DNA from: Aquificaceae bacterium
GTDB taxonomy: Bacteria; Aquificota; Aquificia; Aquificales; Aquificaceae
Assembly: GCA_025057245.1 (NCBI GenBank)
Contig: JANWYC010000024.1
Span: forward strand, 1 to 10,293
Reading direction: 5' to 3'
DNA length: 10,293 nt
Positions within the stretch are counted from its first letter, which is position 1. Each line of letters opens with the position of its first letter. Position numbers and translations under genes: made by a program. The notes below the pieces were generated by a model that did no database searches, was not told where the DNA came from, and was given only the letters and a program-made list of their open reading frames with translations. Shown in pieces: positions 5,618 to 10,293 of this stretch.

Positions 5618-8416
5618 ATGGTAGACTGGCTTATAAGAAAAATATTAGGCACGAAGAGTGACCGTGAGGTAAAAAGGCTTCGCAAGATAGTTCAGAGGAT
5701 AAATCAGAAGGAAAAGGAGCTTGACCAGCTTAGCAACTTACAGCTCAGAGAGCTGGCAAGAGGGCTCCACCAGAGTATATCTCAGGAAGAGCTAAAGGAA
5801 AAGATAAGGGATGGAGAGATAGTGCAGGAGGTTGAGACGGTCTTTGCTCTGGTAAGGGAAGTAGGTAAAAGGACGCTGGGTCTTAGGTTCTTTGACGTGC
5901 AGTTAATCGGTGGTCTTGTTCTCCACGAGGGCAAGATTTCCGAGATGAAAACTGGGGAAGGTAAGACTTTGGTGGCTACATCCGCAACAGCGCTTAACGC
6001 TATGACAAACGAAGGCGTCCATGTGGTAACCGTCAACGACTATCTGGCGAGGAGGGACGCGCAGTGGATGGGTGCTATCTACCTGTTTTTAGGTCTTGAT
6101 GTGGGAGTGATAAACTCTGACTACAGTTCTTACAAAGTAGAGTGGGCTGACCCAGAGCTGGCGGAGAGAGCCATAGCGGAGGACTGGAGGGTATGGCCAA
6201 AGGGTTACTTTGAGGAAACGCTACCCTCAGAGCTTATATCCGTTCAAGCAAAGAAGGCTTTTTACACAAAGTTGAACCCTTGCACCAGAAGGCAGGCTTA
6301 CGAGTGTCACATAACTTACGGAACTAACAACGAGTTTGGTTTTGACTATCTGAGGGACAACATGGCTTTCTCCCTTGAGGAGCTGGTGCAGGTCAAGGGG
6401 CACAACTTTGCCATAGTGGACGAGGTGGATTCCATACTTATTGACGAAGCCAGAACACCTCTAATAATCTCTGGTCCTGCGGAGATGGATACTTCGGTCT
6501 ACTACAAGGCGGATGAGGTGGTAAGGAAGCTAAAACCTGAAGTGCACTTCGTGGTTGACGAAAAGAACAGAACGGTTCAGTTAACGGAGGAGGGTATAAA
6601 AACCGCCGAAGAGCTCTTAGGTGTGGATAACTTGTATGACATAAGGCGAATAGACATCTTACATGCGATTAACCAAGCCTTGAGGGCTCACAACCTCTTT
6701 AGGAAAGATGTTCATTACATAGTCAGAGACGGGGAGGTTCTCATAGTGGATGAGTTCACTGGTAGAGTGCTTCCGGGTAGAAGGTGGAGTGATGGATTGC
6801 ATCAGGCTATAGAGGTAAAGGAAGGCGTTCCAATACAACAAGAGAACCAAACACTTGCCACCATAACCTTTCAGAACTACTTCAAACTCTACAGAAAACT
6901 CTCTGGTATGACTGGCACTGCGGAGACCGAAGCCCTTGAGTTTAAGGAAATATACGGGCTTGAGGTGGTGGTAGTCCCCACTCACAGACCTATGAGAAGA
7001 AAAGACCATCCGGATACCATGTTCAAGACAAAAAGTGAAAAGTGGGAGGCTGTGGTAGAACTAATAAGCCAAGAACACGAAAAGGGTAGACCTATTCTGG
7101 TAGGCACTGTCTCCATAGAAGATTCAGAGCACCTTTCCAAGCTCTTACAAAAGAGAGGTATAAAACACAACGTGCTAAACGCCAAACATCACGAAAGGGA
7201 AGCGGAGATTATAGCTCAGGCTGGTAGGGTGGGTGCGGTCACCATATCCACAAACATGGCAGGTAGGGGAACGGACATACTTTTAGGTGGAAACCCAGAA
7301 TACCTTGCGAGAGAAATACTCAGGTCAAAAGGCAAGTCTCCAGAGGAAAGCACGGAGGAAGAGTGGAAAAGTGCCTTAGAATCCGCTTACAGAATTACTG
7401 AAGAGGAGAAGAAGAAAGTAGTAGAGCTGGGCGGTCTTTTGGTTATAGGCACAGAAAGGCACGAGTCCAGAAGGATAGACAATCAGCTAAGAGGAAGGGC
7501 GGGAAGGCAGGGCGACCCGGGCGAGTCTCGATTTATCCTGTCCTTAGAAGACGACCTAATGAGAATATTTGGTGGAGACAGAGTTAAAAAGCTAATGGAT
7601 ATGCTTAAAATACCACCAGGAGAGCCCATTGAAAGTGGTATGGTAACCAAAGCCATACAGAACGCTCAGAAAAGAGTGGAAGCTCAAAACTTCCAGATAA
7701 GGAAAAGGCTTCTTGAATACGACATGGTTATGAACACTCAAAGGCTTACCGTGTATTCCATGAGAAGGGACATGCTCGAAGGTAAAGGTCTTGAGGAATA
7801 CCTAAGGGAGTTTATACACGACCTTGTAAGTCAAAAGGTGGAAGAGACCATAAGAGAAGAAGAGCCAGAGCTGTGGGAGCTTGAACCTCTTAGGAACTAC
7901 ATAAAGGAGCTTCTGGGCTTAGAAGTGGACATGCCTCAAGCAAGGGATAGGCAAGAGTTGATAGACCTTTTGAGCGATGCGGTGCTTAAGGCAGTGGAAG
8001 CAAAAAAGCAGGAGTTGGGTGAGCCTGTTTTCTACGAGCTTTTAAAGGTGTTGATGCTCTCAAACCTTGACCATCTTTGGAGGGAGCATTTGCATACCAT
8101 GGATAGGCTCAGAGAGAGCATCTACTTAAGAGGTTATGCGTCAAGGGACCCTCTCGTGGAATACAAGAAAGAAGCCTTCTACCTTTTTGAAGACATGCTC
8201 TACAGACTGAGGGAGAGAGTCGTTTCAGACATTTTCCACATGCAGGTAAGAACTCAGGAGGAGCTGGAGGAAGAGGTCAGGAGAGAGGAGGAACGCACGC
8301 AAAAACTTTTAAGCCTGGCGGTTTTCAGCGGGGTGGAAGGAAAGGCAGATCAATCTCAAAAGGGTCCAAAGAGAAAAACTCTGAGAGAGCGACTGCAGGC
8401 AAGGAGAAAGAAATAG
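5618..8416 (+). CDS. secA: Preprotein translocase ATPase SecA
   Basis: The 932-residue protein is the cytoplasmic motor that drives secretory proteins through SecYEG using ATP. Visible motifs are MKTGEGKT (Walker A, K116), VNDYLARRD (139-147), YGTNNEFGFDYLRDN (234-248), VDEVDSILIDEARTPLIISG (Walker B/DEAD-like, 267-286), TGRVLPGRRWSDGLHQAIE (381-399), STNMAGRGTDI (544-554) and GRAGRQGDPG (626-635). The C-terminal half holds the preprotein cross-linking/helical scaffold regions. Residues about 167-224 are an insertion relative to E. coli SecA, in the first ATPase domain, of a type I recall from Aquificales and Thermotogae. The last 30 residues are basic (RKTLRERLQARRKK) and contain no zinc-binding CxCxS...CC/H motif, so SecB or lipid contact through that motif is not expected. 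The final 92 bp overlap the Sua5-family gene on the other strand. No ribosome site is seen. Confidence 0.98.
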   Translation: MVDWLIRKILGTKSDREVKRLRKIVQRINQKEKELDQLSNLQLRELARGLHQSISQEELKEKIRDGEIVQEVETVFALVREVGKRTLGLRFFDVQLIGGLVLHEGKISEMKTGEGKTLVATSATALNAMTNEGVHVVTVNDYLARRDAQWMGAIYLFLGLDVGVINSDYSSYKVEWADPELAERAIAEDWRVWPKGYFEETLPSELISVQAKKAFYTKLNPCTRRQAYECHITYGTNNEFGFDYLRDNMAFSLEELVQVKGHNFAIVDEVDSILIDEARTPLIISGPAEMDTSVYYKADEVVRKLKPEVHFVVDEKNRTVQLTEEGIKTAEELLGVDNLYDIRRIDILHAINQALRAHNLFRKDVHYIVRDGEVLIVDEFTGRVLPGRRWSDGLHQAIEVKEGVPIQQENQTLATITFQNYFKLYRKLSGMTGTAETEALEFKEIYGLEVVVVPTHRPMRRKDHPDTMFKTKSEKWEAVVELISQEHEKGRPILVGTVSIEDSEHLSKLLQKRGIKHNVLNAKHHEREAEIIAQAGRVGAVTISTNMAGRGTDILLGGNPEYLAREILRSKGKSPEESTEEEWKSALESAYRITEEEKKKVVELGGLLVIGTERHESRRIDNQLRGRAGRQGDPGESRFILSLEDDLMRIFGGDRVKKLMDMLKIPPGEPIESGMVTKAIQNAQKRVEAQNFQIRKRLLEYDMVMNTQRLTVYSMRRDMLEGKGLEEYLREFIHDLVSQKVEETIREEEPELWELEPLRNYIKELLGLEVDMPQARDRQELIDLLSDAVLKAVEAKKQELGEPVFYELLKVLMLSNLDHLWREHLHTMDRLRESIYLRGYASRDPLVEYKKEAFYLFEDMLYRLRERVVSDIFHMQVRTQEELEEEVRREEERTQKLLSLAVFSGVEGKADQSQKGPKRKTLRERLQARRKK

Positions 8417-9029
8417 GTTTAAAGTTTGTGTAGAAGTCAAATATGTATTTGAACTGTATGTTGCCTTCCCTTACGAGCCTTATACCCTTTGGATACATTA
8501 ACCTTACAATGGTTGACGGTTTGCCCTTCCTTGTGCCTCCATTTATGTACAGGTCCACTTTATCGCCGAAGTATTGCATGGCTTCCTTTACCGTAGTTGC
8601 GGGTTTCTCTCCCTCTGGGTTTGCGCTGGGTGCTACCAGTGGAACGTTCAAAATTTTAAGAAGCTCAAACACATGACTTTGGGCTTTTGGCTTTCTAACC
8701 GCAAGGCTCTTCCCACTCCTTGTAAGAAAGAGGGGAAGCCTGTTCCACTTGTAGAATATGAACGTTGCAGGATAGGTCTGCACCAGAGCTTCGTGTCGTT
8801 CAGTAAACATCAGACCAAGGTCGCGTAGCCATGCAACGTTGGGAATAAGTAAGAGGAAAGGTCTACCGCTCGGTCTTCTTATGGAATACAGCCTCTCCAC
8901 CGCCTCTCCGTTGCTCGCATCTGCCAGAAGACCGTATATGGTGTCTGTGGGAAAGCACACTATACCGCCGTTAGATAGCACATCCGCTACATCTTCCAGA
9001 ACCGTCCTCGTCAGCTTTTTTACTTTCAC
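8325..9029 (-). CDS. Sua5/YciO/YrdC-family protein (probable threonylcarbamoyl-AMP synthase)
   Basis: The 234-residue protein has one YrdC-type domain (about 1-204). TsaC/Sua5 proteins make threonylcarbamoyl-AMP from threonine, bicarbonate and ATP for the universal t6A37 modification of ANN-decoding tRNAs. Seen here: GGIVCFPTDTIYGL (21-34), RRPSGRPF (51-58), SLAVRKPK, VPLVAPSANPEGEKPATT, and IRLVREG near the domain end. In my alignment the lysine of the usual KxRP motif is replaced (YSIRRP, I50 at that place, R51 next), so activity should not be assumed; a YciO-like relative is the alternative. The start is GTG, chosen because it gives the normal family N-terminus; no ATG or ribosome site lies just upstream. 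Residues 205-234 are encoded antisense to the end of secA and lie beyond the domain. A sigma-70-like promoter sits about 200 bases upstream. Confidence 0.87.
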   Translation of the reverse strand: MKVKKLTRTVLEDVADVLSNGGIVCFPTDTIYGLLADASNGEAVERLYSIRRPSGRPFLLLIPNVAWLRDLGLMFTERHEALVQTYPATFIFYKWNRLPLFLTRSGKSLAVRKPKAQSHVFELLKILNVPLVAPSANPEGEKPATTVKEAMQYFGDKVDLYINGGTRKGKPSTIVRLMYPKGIRLVREGNIQFKYIFDFYTNFKPISFSLPAVALSEFFSLDPFEIDLPFLPPR

Positions 9030-9236
9030 GGCTATACATAATTTTAATAAACTTTAGAGTTCCCATTCTTATAGTCGTTTATTCAACTACAAGAACAAGT
9101 CTGGCAGGTAAAGGGAGTATAGACTCCTCTATGAGACTAGCTTTTACCAATCCCAATTAGCCCATCAGGACTAATTCTGTTTTACCGTTTACACCGTGCA
9201 GCATTGGACGTTAACTACTCCGCATTATGCAGAAAT

Positions 9237-9265
9237 ATTTTAAAACCACAATTGAACTTTGTCAA
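9237..9265 (-). promoter_or_regulatory. Sigma-70-type promoter toward the Sua5-family gene
   Basis: On the minus strand TTGACA (9265-9260) and TAAAAT (9242-9237) are separated by exactly 17 bases. The start would be near 9230, inside a 9-base palindrome, and the transcript would run about 200 bases before the GTG at 9029. It is the best-matched promoter I found outside coding sequence. Confidence 0.55.
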
Positions 9266-9534
9266 CATGTAAGAGGAGAATGTTTGAGAATTATCTTATA
9301 GGCATATGACAATAACTCTATACCGCACGTGGAAAAACATAAAAAACTTAGCTTCAGAAGTGTCATAAGATTCCAGAAAATGAACCTTACCAATACAAAT
9401 ACACTCGCAAGCTCGTATAGCCTCGTATTATCCCTATCACCCCAAGCCCTCTTCACATTCCTAAACAACCGCCTCATCTTGGGGTGTCGGAATATCGTCT
9501 CTTTACTGAGATATACCTTTTTGCGGTATGTATG
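9262..9534 (-). other. Unidentified open frame, possible gene remnant
   Basis: An uninterrupted frame of 90 codons, with an ATG at 9477 giving 71 residues. The first half is basic and coding-like in composition (HPKMRRLFRNVKRAWGD, then RDNTRLYELA, with AGG/CGG arginines as in neighbouring genes). The second half is hydrophobic and cysteine-containing and looks like chance sequence. There is no ribosome site at 9477. It could be a decayed gene fragment or a chance frame; I recognise no family. Confidence 0.2.
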
Positions 9535-9581
9535 TTATAAACCTTGTATTTCTTGCTCTGGAAGAATTTAAAACATTCTAA

Positions 9582-9908
9582 TTAGGTTTCGTTGACCCTA
9601 TAGCCAAATCGTTGAATTACTTCCACAGGATTTGTAGCAAGAATGAGCTCCCTGTGAAGCTTTTTTAGTTTCTCTCGGTTAGTTTCCGCCTTGATTTGCT
9701 CTTCCAATTGTTTTGGCACCTCACCAAGCTTTACTTCCAACACATCAAGCACCATCTCCTGAGCATCTTCTAATAGCCCCTCAAACCTTCCTTCAAGTCT
9801 CCCCTCGAGCCTTCCCTCGAGCCTTCCCTCAAGCCTTCCCTGCTGTAAGCCCTGTTGCAAACCCAACTCATATTTCATCTCTGAATAGGTCTTCAACTCA
9901 AACTCCAC
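9582..9908 (-). CDS. Candidate internal product RpnS (intragenic antitoxin) in the Rpn gene
   Basis: An in-frame GTG at 9908 is preceded by AGGAGGTG (9921-9914) with 5 bases between. This is as strong as the ribosome sites at 43-50 and 497-504. Translation from here gives 108 residues starting VEFELKTYSEM and containing the whole tetrapeptide-repeat array and the C-terminal tail. In described Rpn systems, a separately translated C-terminal domain of about this size dimerises and blocks the toxic full-length nuclease. Caveat: the same bases encode Gly-Gly-Glu in the long protein, so a chance ribosome site is possible. The alternative ATG at 9878 has no good site. Confidence 0.45.
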   Translation of the reverse strand: MEFELKTYSEMKYELGLQQGLQQGRLEGRLEGRLEGRLEGRFEGLLEDAQEMVLDVLEVKLGEVPKQLEEQIKAETNREKLKKLHRELILATNPVEVIQRFGYRVNET

Positions 9909-10293
9909 TCTTTCACCTCCTACTTCTCTCAATTTAATCAACACCTCCTCCCAGTCAAGACCCTTTTCCTTTGACACTATCAACACAAACAACTCCACAT
10001 ACCACCGCTCCCTCTCCCCTAACTTCCCCATCACCTCCGCAAACCTCACTATCCCCATCAATAACTCCTCAAGCGGTCTGTCAAGATTCCTAAGCAAGTA
10101 AAGGTATGTATACATCACACTATATAGCTCAATCCTCTTCAAAAGGTCCTCTCGGTTAAGGCTTACCAAGTCAAGAAGTAACACCCTGTAGTTTAGAAAG
10201 TAAGACCTAATCTCAGAAGGTATTTCAAAGAGTTCCACAAACTCAACAGGATAAAGCCAAGGCTTTTCTCCGTGATAGAATATGAAAGGAAGC
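9582..10293 (-). CDS. Rpn-family nuclease/putative transposase, C-terminal part (runs off right edge)
   Basis: The frame is open to the window edge, so 236 codons plus stop are seen and the true start lies outside. The GTG at 10238 is internal: upstream codons read FYHGEKPWLYPVEF, a typical Rpn segment (YHG...PW) that continues into ELFEIPSEI. Rpn proteins are PD-(D/E)XK nucleases; the catalytic N-terminal domain (roughly the first 100 residues) is outside this window, so its integrity is unknown. The visible part holds a helical middle region, then eight consecutive four-residue repeats (two GLQQ, four GRLE, GRFE, GLLE) and a coiled C-terminal tail ending RFGYRVNET. Repeats of this kind are a hallmark of the family's variable C-terminal domain. 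Rpn genes have been described as intragenic toxin-antitoxin, anti-phage systems; a candidate internal start is at 9908. No transposon ends are seen, so mobility is not supported here. Confidence 0.9.
   Translation of the reverse strand, partial: LPFIFYHGEKPWLYPVEFVELFEIPSEIRSYFLNYRVLLLDLVSLNREDLLKRIELYSVMYTYLYLLRNLDRPLEELLMGIVRFAEVMGKLGERERWYVELFVLIVSKEKGLDWEEVLIKLREVGGERVEFELKTYSEMKYELGLQQGLQQGRLEGRLEGRLEGRLEGRFEGLLEDAQEMVLDVLEVKLGEVPKQLEEQIKAETNREKLKKLHRELILATNPVEVIQRFGYRVNET
9768..9863 (-). repeat. Eight 12-bp units encoding tetrapeptide repeats
   Basis: Reading on the minus strand, the units encode GLQQ, GLQQ, GRLE, GRLE, GRLE, GRLE, GRFE and GLLE. The DNA of the units at 9816-9827 and 9804-9815 is identical (GGAAGGCTCGAG), and 9828-9839 differs from them by one base. 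The array keeps frame because each unit is 12 bases. It sits in the C-terminal domain of the Rpn protein. Confidence 0.9.
9914..9921 (-). promoter_or_regulatory. Internal consensus ribosome binding site in the Rpn gene
   Basis: AGGAGGTG on the minus strand, complementary to the 16S anti-Shine-Dalgarno, 5 bases before the in-frame GTG at 9908. A second AGGAGGTG at 9949-9942 has no well-placed ATG or GTG. Confidence 0.5.
9931..9958 (-). promoter_or_regulatory. Promoter-like sequence inside the Rpn gene
   Basis: On the minus strand TTGACT (9958-9953) and TAAATT (9936-9931) are 16 bases apart. The predicted start near 9924 would give a leader of about 16 bases holding just the ribosome site and then the GTG at 9908. 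The -10 matches only 4 of 6 and the spacer is one short. Confidence 0.3.

Larger units (their letters stand above)
9030..9581. other. 552-bp intergenic region without a convincing gene
   Basis: The region lies between the Sua5-family and Rpn genes, both on the minus strand. It contains a good minus-strand promoter (9237-9265) and, over its start site, the palindrome GCATTATGC (9222-9230). Short hairpins are AATTAG/CTAATT (9155-9160, 9171-9176) and GGAGT/ACTCC (near 9114-9127). A minus-strand open frame (9262-9534) has coding-like but unidentifiable sequence. I see no tRNA, CRISPR repeat, or insertion-sequence ends. Confidence 0.6.

Noticed and set aside
8443..9057. Several plus-strand frames of 72-84 residues opposite the Sua5-family gene
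   Set aside because: Mirror frames of a clear conserved gene, with no initiation signals.
9155..9176. AATTAG/CTAATT inverted repeat as a terminator or attachment site
   Set aside because: Only 6 AT-rich pairs with a 10-base loop, no T-tract and no flanking target duplication.
9125..9180. P-loop-like LIGIGKS reading on the minus strand, resembling a shikimate-kinase start
   Set aside because: Needs a frame change after LVLMG and stops at once (TAG) after GKS; chance resemblance.
9329..9571. 80-residue plus-strand frame
   Set aside because: No ribosome site, low-complexity Leu/Ser/Arg composition, and opposite the more coding-like minus-strand frame.
10184..10238. GTG at 10238 as start of the Rpn gene, giving a 218-residue complete protein
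   Set aside because: Upstream codons in the same frame read as conserved Rpn sequence (YHGEKPW) to the window edge, so the gene continues outside.
9582..10293. Insertion sequence around the Rpn gene
   Set aside because: Although the family is often labelled putative transposase, no terminal inverted repeats or target duplications were found at the visible end.

Overview
The window looks like chromosomal DNA from a thermophilic, Gram-negative bacterium of the Aquificales (Hydrogenobacter/Thermocrinis/Aquifex type). Three things point that way. SecA carries a roughly 50-residue insertion in its first nucleotide-binding domain, which I remember as a signature of Aquificales and some Thermotogae. 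The proteins are rich in Lys/Glu/Arg, with AGG/AGA arginine codons. A TonB-dependent receptor shows there is an outer membrane. The genus is inference only.

Layout. (1) 58-2531 (+): a two-gene unit with strong ribosome sites. It encodes a periplasmic DsrE-like protein with a CPHC motif and an outer-membrane TonB-dependent receptor with the CxxxM...HxM ligand pattern of the copper receptors OprC/NosA, so copper acquisition is the likely role. (2) 2647-3372 (+): a LytTR-type response regulator without a visible kinase partner. (3) 5307-3369 (-): an overlapping, probably translationally coupled operon of a short DUF454/YbaN-type membrane protein, a four-helix HemJ/DUF2269-like membrane protein and a class I CPD photolyase with the full tryptophan triad. 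(4) 5308-5617: an AT-rich divergent intergenic region with a repeated 10-mer. (5) 5618-8416 (+): secA, whose 3' end overlaps by 92 bp the end of (6) 9029-8325 (-), a Sua5/YciO/YrdC-family gene. (7) 9030-9581: about 550 bp without a convincing gene, but with a good sigma-70-type promoter on the minus strand pointing at the Sua5-family gene. (8) 9582-10293 (-): the C-terminal part of an Rpn-family (recombination-promoting nuclease / putative transposase) gene that runs off the right edge.

The strongest candidate for something new is inside the Rpn gene. A consensus Shine-Dalgarno sequence sits at the right distance before an in-frame GTG, with a promoter-like sequence just upstream. Together they would give a separate product of about 108 residues containing the tetrapeptide-repeat region. 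That is the arrangement described for Rpn gene-within-gene toxin-antitoxin systems used in phage defence. The nuclease domain itself lies outside the window.

Two translation-start styles are seen: genes at 58 and 510 have textbook ribosome sites, while secA, the DUF454 gene, the regulator and the Sua5-family gene have none. For the first two, a -10-like box lies so close to the start codon that a leaderless or nearly leaderless mRNA is plausible.
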